Positions 35,201-45,939 of a stretch of DNA of 64,000 nucleotides are shown here, piece by piece. Source of the stretch: Dryobates pubescens (lineage: Eukaryota; Chordata; Aves; Piciformes; Picidae); contig NC_071642.1 of assembly GCF_014839835.1 (NCBI RefSeq), positions 9,732,955 through 9,796,954 of the forward strand. Direction: 5' to 3'. The notes below the pieces were generated by a model. It was given only the letters and a program-made list of their open reading frames with translations, searched no databases and was not told where the DNA came from. The translations under genes and the position numbers were made by a program. Within the stretch, counting starts at the first letter, position 1; each line of letters begins with the position of its first letter.

Positions 35201-38200
35201 GAAGCGCTCGCTCTGAGCCTGGTGCCGCAGTTTGCTGCCGAGGGGAGAAAAAGGCTCTGTGAGTTGCAGGGCAGCCACAGCGAAGGGAGGAGCACACACT
35301 CCTGCCCAGAGCATCTGGGGAGAAGCAGCTCTGAGCTGTGCCTGAGCAGCCTGGCAGTGCCTGGGGCCGGCAGGAATCGGCAGAGGGGAGCGGTGGGAGC
35401 CGGCAGCCCCCCTTGGATTGTTTGCCTTAGGAAGTCGTTGGCGGCGCAGGAAGTGCTCCACTTCCAGCCAGCAGCTCCCAGCCCCTGCTCTGACCTTGGC
35501 TGGGGAGAGGGTGCTGGGAAAAACCACCCAGCTGTGAGGAGAAAGGGCCTGGACTGCTCGCAGCAGAGCTTCTGCTCCAACCCAGGCGCTGAGATGTGCT
35601 TCCAGTGGCCAAAAGTGGCTGAGGGGTGCATGGGACATGGGAAGGACTTGAGCCACCCAGGCCCTGCAGAAAGAGCAGCTGCTGCCTCGGCTTTGGGTTA
35701 AAAATAGCCCTCCCTGAACAGGGAGTGCAATGCACAGACACATCCTCTGCGTGCAGCCCTGCTCCTTCCCTGCCCGACACAATGCATCCCTCCGTGTGCT
35801 CCCCTGAAAAACAAGAGCCCCTTCCTGTGTTTCCTGCCCTGCTCCAGCTCAGGGGACTGCAGGGACCATGACCATGCCTGGCCCAAGCATGGCAGGCAGC
35901 AGACCCCCTCCTTGGAGCAGATCCTCACAGCAAGCAGCTCAAACAAGGAATGGTGTGGCCAGCAGGAGTAGGGCAGGAATTGTACCCCGGGACTGGACAC
36001 TGGTGAGGCCACACCTTGAATGCTGGGGTTCAGTTTGGGGTCCTTTACTCCAAAAAGGACATTGAGGAGCTGGAGTGGGTTCAGAGAAGGGCAACGAAGC
36101 TGGGGAAGGGTCTGGAGAACACAGCTGGTGAGGAGCAGCTGAGGGAGCTGCGGGGGCTGAGGCTGAGAAGAGTTTGGAGCCAGGTGGAGGCTGGTCTCCT
36201 CTCCCTAGTCTCAGGTGATAGAAGGAAAGGAAATAGCCTGAAATTGTGCCAGGAGAGGTTTGGGTTGGACATGAGGGAAAAATTTCTTTGCTGCAGGAGT
36301 GGTCAGGGATTGGCACAGGCTGCCCAGGGAGGTGGTGGACTCCCCAGCCCTGGAGGTGTTCAAGAAACCTGTGGCCATGGCACTTGGGGCCAGGGTGGTG
36401 TTGGGTGGGTGGTTGGACTGGATGACCTTAGAGGGCTTTTGCAACCCAAAGAATTCCATGATTCTATAATGGGGCACTGGGAAGTGCCTGGTGCCCCAGG
36501 GATGCCAGCCCACTGCTGCATGCCCCACTCCCAGCTCACCTGATGAAGTAGCAGCAGAAGATGAGGCTGAGCACGAAGACAAAGATGCCAGTGCCAAAGA
36601 TGACCATGTAGATGTTGAGTGGCAGGTCCTGGAACGTGATGGGAGGCATTGTGCAGGGTTTACTGGCATAGGTCAGCCCCAGACTGCAGGAGCACCCTAA
36701 GTGGGGAGGGAAAAGTCAGTGTTTAAAATGGGAAGAGGTAAAAAGAGGTGAAGAAGAGGTGCTGTGAGAGCAGGGGGGGCCTGGGCTGACTCCATCCCTT
36801 TTGGAGTTTGCAAAGTGGGCAGAAATCAACACACCAAGAGATCACCTGGTGGCCTCTGAACTGTCCCCAGGAGGGGCAACAGCTCAGTGCAGCACAGGCA
36901 GCAGACACTGCTGCATCACCTCTGCCATCAGGACACCTTCCTCCAGTAGCACAAATGCACCCCAGGCACAATCCAGGTGGCTGGGAGGAGGAGAGGAAAA
37001 AACAGGAGGCCCCATGCTTTCCTCTCCAGAGAAATCCACAGAGGCTGGAAGGGGATTTAGGGAAGGACAGAGCAAAAAAACAGCTTGAGAAACAGGAACA
37101 GTTGGTGTCTGACATTGCTCCACAGCAGCCAGGAGCAAGTGGTTGGTTTGTCCTTGGTGCTGTCCCCAGGAGCACGTTCAGCACTGCACTCACCACATCC
37201 CCTTTCTGAGCAGGAATCTGGGGGCCAGCACACAGCAGCCATGGGCTGCTGCCTGGGCCACCACCTCCTGCTGCCAGCCTGCCAGCATGGGAGTGAAATG
37301 TGGAGGTCACACAGAGCCACGGCAGGAGGGTCCCCAGCTAACTGAGGGGGAAAGGCACAGAAACAGATCCACTGCAGCTGCCTCTGCTGGAGGAGGCTGC
37401 AAAGGCAGGCTCTGGCACTACTGAAGCACTGCTTTGAATGTCTGAGGATCATGCTGGCCCCACAAGAGCTGGAGCTTTGATTTCTCATCAGATCTCACTC
37501 AGATGAGACTTAAAAGGCGAGCAGCCCCCGAGCCCCATCTGTGCTCTGCGGAGCATCTCCCCTTCCGCTCGGCTCCCTCTGCCCTGTGCTGCGCAGCCCC
37601 ATCAAAAACCTCCTCCAGGAACACATCTGGGGGCAATTACTGCCTCTGAGAAGCTGCTGCCTGTTTCTCACGAGGATGAAATTTGCTCTCCACCATGCAG
37701 GGCAAAGGCAGAAGCCTCTGCGCCAGCAGCGAGATCCCAGGCTTGCTCTGGGTGGTTTCTTTCTTGATGCAATGAGGAGCAAAGGAGCAAAGAGTGTGGG
37801 CTCCAACACCTCTCCAAAAGCAGACCCTCCTGTGGGTGGTGTCCACATGGTTTAGCCCTCTGGACAAAACAGTTTGCAGGGCAGGATCATTTAAGCTCAT
37901 CCAGTCCAACCCTTCTCTAACTCTGCTATGGTTGGGCTAAACCATGGCCCTCAGCACCACATCTCTGTGGCTCTGAAACACCTCCAGGGATGGGGATTCA
38001 AACCCCTCCCTGGGCAGCCTGAGCCAGGCTTTGAGAACCCTTTCAGTGAAGATGGTTTTGTCTAATGTCCAACCTAAACCTCCCCTGATGCAACTTGAGG
38101 CCATTTCCTCTCATTCTATCACCTTGGGAGACCAACCCCCACCTGGCTCCAACCTCCTTTCAGAAAGCTGTAGGGAGCCAGAAGGTCTCTCCTCAGCCTC

Positions 38201-39798
38201 CTCTTCTCCAGGTTGAACACCCCCAGATCCCTCATCCGCTCCTCAAAAGTTCTCCACACCCTTCTCCAGCTTCATTGCCTTTCTCTGGACCTGCTCCAGC
38301 ACCCCAGACTGTGCAGGCATGGGAGGGTTTTTGCTGAGCAGAGCTTCTCTCTCACCCCAATTCTTGTTCAATAAAACAAATGGAGAACGCAGCAGGACAT
38401 TAAATAAAACCATTCTCTCCTCCTCCCACACAAAAGCTGTGGGCTCTGCCTCAGAAAGCTGAATGCAGCTCCCATGGAATTGCTGCTGTGATGCTGGAGC
38501 AGGCTCCCTGCTAAAGCTGCCCCAAAGCTGAGCAGTTCTGCCTCCAAAGTTCCCTGGCTCATGCCCAGTGACTGCAAAGCCCCTGAGCAGCAGAAGAGGA
38601 AAACCTGGGGTGCAGAACAGAGGAGCTGCAGTGCCCCAGCAGCACTGCACCCACTGGCTGCCCACTTGGGCTGACAGTGGCATTGCTGTCCTGCCTGACA
38701 CCAGTGGCCACAGCTCTCCACAGGTCCTTAGCACAGGTAAGAGACTTTGCTGGACCCTGCTGGTTGAAATCTTTGCCAGCTCAGGGCTTGAAGCCAAAAT
38801 GCACAACGTTAGCTGCCCACGGCAGGCCTCCTCACCCCACTTCTTGGCCTCTGAAACAAGGGGGGGCTCTGTCCTCCCTGCTTCCCAAAGCCCCTGCCTG
38901 GGCACGCCAGCAAAAGCCTCCCAAAGCAAAGTCTCTCTTATTTAGGCTGTTTCTCCACCACGGCCAAGTTTGCACTTTCTGCTTGTGCCCCATTTAGGGG
39001 GAACCTGGGCACTGCCCACACGTCCAGGGCTAGCTGCCTGCAGGACCTATGGCTTCTCCCCCCTCAGGCTGCACAAGAGCACACACGGGGCACCTTTTAG
39101 GGGAGAAGAAGCTACTGCTTGCGTTACATCGAGCTTCAAAGGCTGGAAGCCTCTCACAAATTAGAAGGACCCAGCCTTTGTTGCTGAGGCAGGGCTGCGA
39201 TGGGAGAATTCCCAGCGCGGCTTCTCAGCTGCTTAAGTCATAAAAAGCAACCACTGCTGGGTTAAACCAAGCCCCTCTCACATGTGCAAGCTCAGTTCCA
39301 CGCTCCTGCGAGTTTCTTGCAGCCGACGCAAGAGCCAGGAGCCAGGGGCTCGTCTAGGGGCTCTTAAAAATAAGTTTATTCCACTTCTGCGGGAACATGA
39401 AAGAAGCTTTTTCCTCTGCAGCCAGCAGGAGAAGCGAAAGCGTGGCCAATCCACTTAGGAACGGGCTTATTCTCGCCAGCCGAGCAGGACCCTGGGTGTA
39501 AAACCGCTCCCCCAGCTCCTCCCAGAACCGGGGCGGCAGGGCTAGGGCTCCCGGGGACCGACCGGAGCCGGGGCTGGAAGTTAGGAGCCGAGCGAAGGGC
39601 AGGGAGGGAGCCGGGAGAGTCCGGGAGGCGAAGCGGAGGGGCTGGGGAATGGCTGGTCCCCCCTAGACTGCCGCCCCGCCACCTCTCCCAGGGAAGGAAG
39701 GAGGTGGGGGAGCAGCACCCCATCTTCCCTCCCCCAAACCCGACCCTTCCCCAGCCCCGGTCCCTGCTCTCACCGTTGCACCACTGGAAGGGGGGCAT
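32232..39798 (-). CDS. RNF122: RING finger protein 122 (membrane RING-H2 E3 ligase), 6 exons
   Basis: Single-pass membrane E3 ubiquitin ligase of the ER/Golgi; mammalian RNF122 is reported to act on RIG-I. Exons in transcript order: 39798-39774, 36696-36540, 35234-35189, 34473-34432, 33772-33690, 32346-32232. All are GT-AG with consistent phases, giving 468 nt and 155 aa, the same length as human. It starts MPPFQWCNG (human MHPFQWCNG), then a Cys-rich segment and a transmembrane helix at about 36-58 ([20 protein letters not shown]). The cytosolic linker [23 protein letters not shown] follows, then a RING-H2 with ligands C93, C96, C111, H113, H116, C119, C130 and C133. It ends [10 protein letters not shown] like human. 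All eight zinc ligands are present. Confidence 0.96.
32742..33485 (+). mobile_element. CR1 LINE fragment in RNF122 intron 5
   Basis: About 740 bp of sense CR1 (antisense to RNF122), from 'ggggcaatcccaagcaccaa' to the 3' end 'cagttctgtggttctatga'. This is one of the longer copies. Confidence 0.92.
33855..34178 (+). mobile_element. CR1 LINE fragment in RNF122 intron 4
   Basis: Sense CR1 from 'ggaggttgaaaggaggttgc' to 'tccaacctggttgattctgt'. Confidence 0.88.
34503..34970 (+). mobile_element. CR1 LINE fragment in RNF122 intron 3
   Basis: Sense CR1 ('ccagctctggggccctcagc' to 'cttccaacccaaggcattca'). Confidence 0.88.
34971..35188. other. Unique part of RNF122 intron 3
   Basis: No recognisable element next to exon 3. 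Confidence 0.3.
35235..35929. other. Unique part of RNF122 intron 2
   Basis: GC-rich unique sequence; long antisense frames exist but have no splice-consistent homology. Confidence 0.35.
35930..36472 (+). mobile_element. CR1 LINE fragment in RNF122 intron 2
   Basis: Sense CR1 ('ggccagcaggagtagggcag' to 'ccaaagaattccatgattct'). Confidence 0.9.
36697..37874. other. Unique part of RNF122 intron 1
   Basis: No exon or repeat recognised in this part of the 3.1 kb first intron. Confidence 0.35.
37875..38315 (-). mobile_element. CR1 LINE fragment in RNF122 intron 1
   Basis: Antisense CR1 with a degraded 3' end ('ttaagctcatccagtccaac' to 'ttgcctttctctggacctgc'). Confidence 0.88.
38316..39480. other. 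Unique part of RNF122 intron 1
   Basis: No gene or repeat recognised; GC rises towards the promoter island from about 39480. Confidence 0.35.
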
Positions 39799-40082
39799 CC
39801 GGCAGCGGCTCCGCGGGGCCGGGGAGGCTCCGCCGGGCCATGGCCGGGAGCAGGGCTGGGCTGAGCCGGGTTGTACTGGGCTGGGCTGGGCTGGGCTGGG
39901 CTGGGCTGGGCGGCCGGGAGCGGCCCCTGCCCTCAAACCCCGCCCCGGAGCCGCCCCCCGCGGCCGCCCCCGCAGCGGCGAGCGCGCAGCGGAGCCCTGG
40001 GGCTGCAGCGGGGGCGGTGGGATGGCAGGGAACGGGGAGGTCCCGGGGCGGTCTCGGGGCGGTGGAGCCACGGAGTTGGAGG
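39480..40082 (-). promoter_or_regulatory. RNF122: RNF122 CpG island with (CTGGG)n
   Basis: CpG-rich sequence around exon 1 (39774-39798) continuing upstream to the CR1 at 40083. It includes about seven tandem GGGCT/CTGGG pentamers (about 39876-39912, G-rich on the plus strand), only about 80 bp upstream of the start codon. The start site is not visible. Confidence 0.55.
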
Positions 40083-40560
40083 ATCGTAGATCACACAATG
40101 GGTTTGGGTGGAAAAGTCCTCGAAGCTCATCCAGTCCAACCATTCTCTGACTGCCAAGGCTGCGGCTGAACCCTGGCCCTCAGCACCACAGCTCTGCAGC
40201 TCTGAAACACCTCCAGGGATGGGGATTCCACCACCTCCCTGAGCAGCCTGTGCCAGGCTCTTAGAACCTTCTCAGGGAAGAAGTTTCTTCAGATGTCCAA
40301 CCTCAACCTCCCCTGGGGCAAACTGAGGCCATTTCCTCTTGTCCTATCACTTGCTCCGTAGGAGAAGAGACCAACCCCCACCTGGCTCCAACCTCCTCTC
40401 ACAGGGAGTTGTAGAGTGCCAGAATGTCTCCTCTCAGCCTCCTTTTCTTCAGGCTGAATGATCCCAGCTCCCTCAGCTGCTCCTCACCAGCCCTGTTCTC
40501 CAGATCCTTCACCAGCTTTGTTTGTCCTTCTCTGGACCCACTCCAGGGCCTCAATGTCTT
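40083..40560 (-). mobile_element. CR1 LINE fragment
   Basis: Antisense CR1 ('cacacaatgggtttgggtgg' to 'cactccagggcctcaatgtc'), bordering the RNF122 island. Confidence 0.9.
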
Positions 40561-41594
40561 CCTTGCAGTGAAACACCCTCGCTGAAGCTCCTGGCATGTC
40601 CACCAGTCCCAGCACCACCCAGCGTGGCTGCAGAATGTGCCCAGCCCCTGAGGGTTGCCCAACAGCAGCTCCTCCTCAGTGTTTGCAGCCCTGGCTCGGG
40701 GTAAGCTTGGCCTTGCTGCCAGCAGCTGATCTGTTCTACCAGTGCCTTTCTGGGATGGTGCCATGCCCTGGGCACCCTGGGGCAGCTCAGGAGCCTGTAA
40801 GAGCAGAGTCCCTATCCCAGGAGCCATGCAACACACGTAGAGGACACCACAGCTTCTGCAAACTGGAGTTTGCTCTCCCTGCTGCACTTGGGCAGATGTT
40901 TCCTGGAGCAGGATGGCTTGGGGCCACCAGTCAGCAGTGAAGGGGTGTCAGAGCACCACCTCCCCCCCAAGCCAGGCAGCCCACCCTGCGTGGTCCTCAG
41001 GCTCTTCCAGCTCCGTGTTTCCGTGTCCCCAGCACATCCCGGAGCCGGCAGCGCTGCTCCCTGTGCTCTCAGGAAGCAGAGGAAGAATGGAGCTATAATA
41101 AGAGCCTGTGGACAATGAGTGCTGGCAGCATGCAGGGGCAGCCCGGCACCCCTGGGGCCACCCAGAGCCCGCGTGGCTGGTGCCATCGCAGACACTTGCC
41201 CCTGGCAGTGGTCACTCTCCTGGGGCTCAGCTCTCCCATCCCTTCTGCAAGAGGTGAAGGCGATTCTTGCTGTCCCCGGAGGACGAGGTCCTCCCTGCTG
41301 CAAGCCTGGGCGGCAGCTTGGCACCTGCCTGCCTTTGGGAGACCAACATCGCCACCTCGTGCTGGATGGGGACCCTGGCGGCTGCCAGCGCGGCTCTGCT
41401 CTCCACCAGGAGCCTTTCCTTTCTGTCCCCACGGCTGGAAAGGAGTTGTGAAGCCCAACACAAGCAGTGGCCACCAGCGGGGGCTGGCAGATTCAGCCCC
41501 TGGAGCGGAAATCCCGAAGGACTCAGGCCCACCTCGACCCAGAACACCCAGGGTGATGCTTTCCCATCAGCTCCTGCCATGGGTCTCAGCCTGA
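40561..41594. other. Unique spacer between RNF122 and DUSP26
   Basis: GC-rich unique sequence. Several overlapping long frames exist on both strands but none has recognisable homology or consistent splice structure, so no gene is called. Confidence 0.35.
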
Positions 41595-41820
41595 ATCACA
41601 CAGGCTGGGCTTAGAAGGGACCTCTGGAGACCATCCAGTCCATGCTAAAGCAGGACACTCACAGCAGCCTGCTCAGGATCACGATGTCCAGGTGGGGTTG
41701 GAAGCTCTGCAGAGCAGGAGACTCCACAACGTCTCTGGGCAGCCTGCTCCAGGCCTCCAGCTCCTTCACACCAAAGAAGTCTCTCCTCACGTTTAACCAA
41801 GACATGAATGACCACATCAA
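41595..41820 (-). mobile_element. CR1 LINE fragment
   Basis: Antisense CR1 ('gaatcacacaggctgggctt' to 'aagaagtctctcctcacgtt'). Confidence 0.82.
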
Positions 41821-41866
41821 GTCTGTCCTGAAGCACACAGTGGGAGGGGGGTGTGAACTTTTTGTC

Positions 41867-41872
41867 TTTATT
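41867..41872 (-). terminator. DUSP26: Candidate DUSP26 polyadenylation signal (AATAAA)
   Basis: Minus-strand AATAAA about 540 nt after the DUSP26 stop; it would give a 3' UTR of roughly 560 nt. Confidence 0.6.
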
Positions 41873-42375
41873 CTATCAGGGAACACCAGGCATGGAGGAC
41901 ATCAAACACCACGACAAAAGGGCTGTTTGCCTGAGCCCAGGCACCAGACCCGATTCACAGACCAAAAACACGTGGGGGGAACAAGACAAGGAACACACAG
42001 AGCTTCAGACTCCTGCGAGGGAGGGACAGGACTGGCTTGGCAAATGCATCTGCCACGTGGGAGAAGCAGCTTGGGAGGCTTCCTGGAGCCAGCACGGATC
42101 CAGAGTAACCTGAAACGTGGGGCTGAGTCCCCCTGGAGGCATCTTGGAGCGAGCAGGCTGGGAAGGAGGCTACATGTCAGGCCTACCTAGGTGGTAAGAT
42201 TGCAGGTTGAGGGTCTATGCTTCACCACTGGGAAGAGCTCTGGGTCTGGGGACTCCCTTAGCTGAGGGGGAGGCCCAGGGGCCAGCTGCTCATTAGCCCA
42301 TCAGCTGCCAAGGTCTGCCTCCTGCATGTGGGCATGGGGGTGAGGTGAGCAGCACACACACAACGCTCCCCCCAT

Positions 42376-42409
42376 CCCCCCCTCCCTCCTCCTCCTCCTC
42401 CTCCTCCTT
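42376..42409. repeat. (CTC)n / (GAG)n microsatellite at the DUSP26 stop
   Basis: Pyrimidine-rich triplet run (cctcctcctcctcctcct type) immediately after the stop codon in the DUSP26 3' UTR. Confidence 0.85.
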
Positions 42410-45400
42410 CAGGAGCTCCTCTTCAGCCTCAGGGCATTGTCCAGGGCGACCAGCTGGCGCAGGAAGCCCCGGTTGGGGATGATACCACGGTGGTCCTTGA
42501 CTGTCTTTATGGCTTCTACAAGGGGCATGTGGTGGCGGATCATGAGGTAGGCGAGGACCAAGGTGGCTGACCTGCTCACCCCCACAGCACAGTGCACAAG
42601 GATCCTTCCTGGGGGGGTGGGAAACACAGGGGTTGTGTCACAGCAGAGGAAATAGCCCAGCCCAGAACAATCCCTGAGGGCCCAGCTGTGCCCTGGTGCC
42701 TCCTGGAGCTGTGGCTCAGGTGTGCAGCCTCTGGCTTGGATGTGGGGTCCCACTGTGGGGCACTGAGGTGCCCTTCTTGGCCAGGTCAGGGTGTTGTAAT
42801 AACAGGCTGGTTTGGGTTGGAAGGAACCTTTAAAGGTTGTCTTAGTCCAACCCCCCTGCAGCCAGCAGGGACATCTGCAACTGGAGCAGGCTGCTCAGAG
42901 CCCCAAACAACCTGACCTGAAATGGTTCCAGGGATGGGGCAGCTCCCAGCCCTCTGCTGGTCTCCCAAACCAGACAGAACAGAATCACAGAATGGTAGTT
43001 GGGGTTGGAAAGGACCTCTAGAGCTCCAGTCCAACTTCCCTGCCAGGGCAGGATCACCCAGGGCAGGCCACTCAGGAAGGCATCCAGATGGGTCTTGAAA
43101 GTCTCCAGAGAAAGAGACTCCACAACCTCTCTGGGCAGGCAGCTCCAGGGCTCCAGCAGCCTCACAGCAGAGCAGCTTCTCCTGGTGCTGAGGTGGAACT
43201 TTGTGTGGTGGGGCTGTGCCCGGGGGCACCAGTGCTCCCATCTAGCCCCTTCCCTCTCTGGACGAGGTGGTTCCAGTGCAGAAATCACCACCCCAGTCTG
43301 GCAGTGCTGTGTGTCCCGGGGTGAGGATGTCAGCCTGACTTCCCACCCAGCCGGGACGGATCCTTCCCACCCCCTCCCCTGCGCCTCCCTCCCGGCGGCC
43401 TCTCGAACCGACCTTCGTTCAGCGCCTGGTGGATGAAGTCAGCGGCGGGGTAGAAGTAGGGGCTCATGTCGAAGGAAGGGGAGTCGTGGGCCTCGATGCC
43501 CAGGTAGTGGATGCCTGTGCCCTCGTAGTACTCGGCACCCCCCCTCCAGCGGCTGTGGGAGGCGTTGAGGACGTGGGTGATGCGCAGCTGGGCCAGCTCG
43601 CGCCGGTTGGCTGCTATATCCCTGCGGGGAGCCAGAAGCAGAGCAGAGAGACGGCTGCCTTCAGGTTAGTTAAGTGAGAAGTTTCCAAGGACACTGCTGA
43701 GGCTTGTCCTGGACAAGCAGGGGAGGTTCAGGCTGGGTGTGAGGAAGAAATTCTTCCCAGAAAGAGAGATTGGCCGCTGGGATGTGCTGCCCAGGGAGGT
43801 GGTGGAGTCACCATCCCTGGAGATGTTTAAAAAGAGCCTGGATGAGGCACTTGGTGCCATGGATTAGTTGATTAGATGGTGTTGGGTCATAGAATCAATA
43901 AGGTTGGAAAAGACCTCAAGGATCATCAAGTCCAACCTGTCACCACAGACCTCATGGCTACTAAACCATCTAAACCATGGCTTCTAAACCAAGTGCCACA
44001 TCCAATCTCCCCTCTTGAACACCTCCAGGGATGGTGACTCCACCACCTCCCTGGACAGCACATTCCAATGGCTAACAACTCCCTCTGTGAAGAACTTTCT
44101 CCTCACCTCCAGCCTAAACCTCCCCTGGCACAGCTTGAGACTGTGTCCTCTTGTTCTGGGTGCCTGGAAGAGACCAACCCCCACCTGGCTACACCCTCCC
44201 TTCAGGGAGTTGGAGAGAGCAATGAGGTCTGCCCTGAGCCTCCTCTTCTCCAGGCTAAGCACCCCCAGCTCCCTCAGCCTCTCCTCACAGGGCTGTGCTC
44301 GAGGCCTTGACTCGATGATCTTGAAGGTCCTTTCCAAGCTGGTTAATTCTGTATTCTGTCTGCTGTGACCTTTACACCTGAGGAAGCTGCATGTGGAGGA
44401 ACGATGCCAAGAGTCTGGTAGGCATCAGTCTGATCCCCTGGACAATCCACCTCCACCTAGCCCTCCACAGCAGTGCTCTCAGCTCTCTGCACAACCATGC
44501 TTACCACAGAATCACAGAATTCTAGGGGCTGGAAGGGACCTTGAGAGATCACCCAGTCCAACCCCTCAGCCACAGCAGGGGCAGCTAGAGCAGATCACAC
44601 AGGAACTCACCCAGGCAGGTCTTGAATATCTCCAGAGAGGGAGACTCCACACCCACCCTGGGCAGCCTGCTCCAGGGCTCTGTCACCCTCACAGGGAAAT
44701 AACTCTTCCTCCTCTCCATGGAACTTCCTATGCCTCAGCTTCCACCACTACCCCTTGTGCTGGCATTGGGCATCCCCCAGCAGAGCCTGGCTCCAGCCTC
44801 TGGGCACTCACCCTTTGTGTGTTTATAAACATGAGTGAGGCCATGCTTATGTCCTTCCTTTGTCCCAGTGGCCCACACCCATCATGGAATCATTAAGGTT
44901 GGAAAAGACCTCGAGGATCATCCAGTCCAACCAGCAACCCAACCCCACCATGGCCACAGGTTTCTTGAACACCTCCAGGGATGGGGACTCCACCACCCCC
45001 CTGGGCAGCCTGTGCCAGTCCCTCACCACTCTGGTAGCAAAGACATTTTTTTCTTCCCCTTCACATTCATAGATTCATTGAATGGTTTGGGTTGGAAGGG
45101 ACCTTAAAGATCATCCAGTTTCAAACCCCTGCCATGGGTGGGGACATCTCCCACTGCACCAGGGCACTGCACCTTGAGCACCAAAGAGAAGGGCCAGAGA
45201 AGGGCCATGAGGATGGGCAGAGGGCTGGAGCACCACTCCTATGAAGACAGACTGAGGGAGTTGGGGTTGTTCAGTCTGGAGAAGAAAAGGCTCCAAGGAG
45301 ACCTTCTTGTAGCCTTCCAGTATCTGAAGGGAGCTACAAGAAAGCTGGGGAGGGACTTCTGAGGGTGTCAGGGAGTGATAGGCCTGGGGGGATGGAGCAA

Positions 45401-45894
45401 AGCTAGAAGTGGGGAGATTGAGATTGGATGTCAGGAAGTTGTTCCCCAGGAGGGTGGTGAGAGACTGGCACAGGTTGCCCAGGGAGGTGGTGGAAGCCTC
45501 ATCCCTGGAGGTGTTTGCAGCCAGGCTGGATGTGGCTGTGAGCAACCTGCTGTAGTGTGAGGTGTCCCTGGCTATGGCAGGGGTTGGGACTGGCTGCTCC
45601 TTGAGGTCCCTTCCAACCCTGACACTTCTCTGATTTCCCAACCTCCCCTCTCTCAGTTTGTCAAACAAATCAGCCCCAAATGCCCTGCTGGTTCTTGTCC
45701 TCTCATGATACATACTGGTCACCCAGGTAGAGCCCTGGCCAGACCTCATCAGCATGGTTGCAGGCTGTCTTCCCTGTGTAGAGCAGCCTCTCAAGCTCGA
45801 AGATGCTGAGGATGGGGTGGCTGTGGCGCTCCTCCCGTGGGCCCCGGCTGGGCGACCTGGTGCTGTTCCTGGAGAACCTGGACAGGAAAGCCAT
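42409..45894 (-). CDS. DUSP26: Dual specificity phosphatase 26, 3 coding exons
   Basis: Atypical MAP-kinase-type dual-specificity phosphatase. Exons in transcript order: 45894-45716, 43621-43413, 42608-42409 (588 nt, 195 aa; human 211). Matches to human DUSP26: [60 protein letters not shown] (general-acid Asp region), the signature HCAVGVSRS with catalytic C136, and [17 protein letters not shown]. The start is placed at MAFLSRFSR, aligned with the internal Met of human (M.TFMARFSR). The frame stays open upstream (WVWTAP) to an acceptor ending CCCACAG near 45925, so a few residues could come from an upstream exon. The donor of the middle exon, GTCGGT, is weak. Confidence 0.93.
42803..42965 (-). 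mobile_element. CR1 LINE fragment in DUSP26 intron
   Basis: Antisense CR1 ('gctggtttgggttggaagga', 'acctttaaaggttgtcttag'). Confidence 0.82.
42983..43215 (-). mobile_element. CR1 LINE fragment in DUSP26 intron
   Basis: A second antisense CR1 with its own 3' end 'agaatcacagaatggtagtt', right after the previous copy. Confidence 0.88.
43718..43887 (+). mobile_element. CR1 LINE fragment in DUSP26 intron
   Basis: Sense CR1 tail ('gcaggggaggttcaggctgg' to 'gatggtgttgggt'), interrupted at 43888 by an antisense copy. Confidence 0.85.
43888..44352 (-). mobile_element. CR1 LINE fragment in DUSP26 intron
   Basis: Antisense CR1 starting 'catagaatcaataaggttgg'. The far end includes the sense-like tail 'gatgatcttgaaggtccttt' near 44315, so this is a composite of opposed copies. 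Confidence 0.85.
44507..44835 (-). mobile_element. CR1 LINE fragment in DUSP26 intron
   Basis: Antisense CR1 ('cacagaatcacagaattcta' to 'tttgtgtgtttataaacatg'), closely similar to the copy at 21600 in MAK16, so the same subfamily. Confidence 0.88.
44884..45050 (-). mobile_element. CR1 LINE fragment in DUSP26 intron
   Basis: Antisense CR1 3' end ('tggaatcattaaggttggaa', 'aagacctcgaggatcatcca'). Confidence 0.87.
45068..45150 (-). mobile_element. CR1 LINE 3' stub in DUSP26 intron
   Basis: Short antisense CR1 end ('tagattcattgaatggtttg', 'ggttggaagggacctt'). Confidence 0.8.
45185..45633 (+). mobile_element. CR1 LINE fragment in DUSP26 intron
   Basis: Sense CR1 ('agaagggccagagaagggcc' to 'ccttccaaccctgacacttc'), the last of a dense cluster between DUSP26 exons 1 and 2. 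Confidence 0.9.
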
Positions 45895-45939
45895 TGGAGC
45901 TGTCCAGACCCACAAGGCATACCTGTGGGCTCCTGAAGG

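Noticed and set aside
40812-41614. Overlapping 115-220 codon frames on both strands between RNF122 and DUSP26
   Set aside because: GC-rich sequence gives long chance frames; no recognisable protein, no consistent splice sites and no CpG-island promoter for them.
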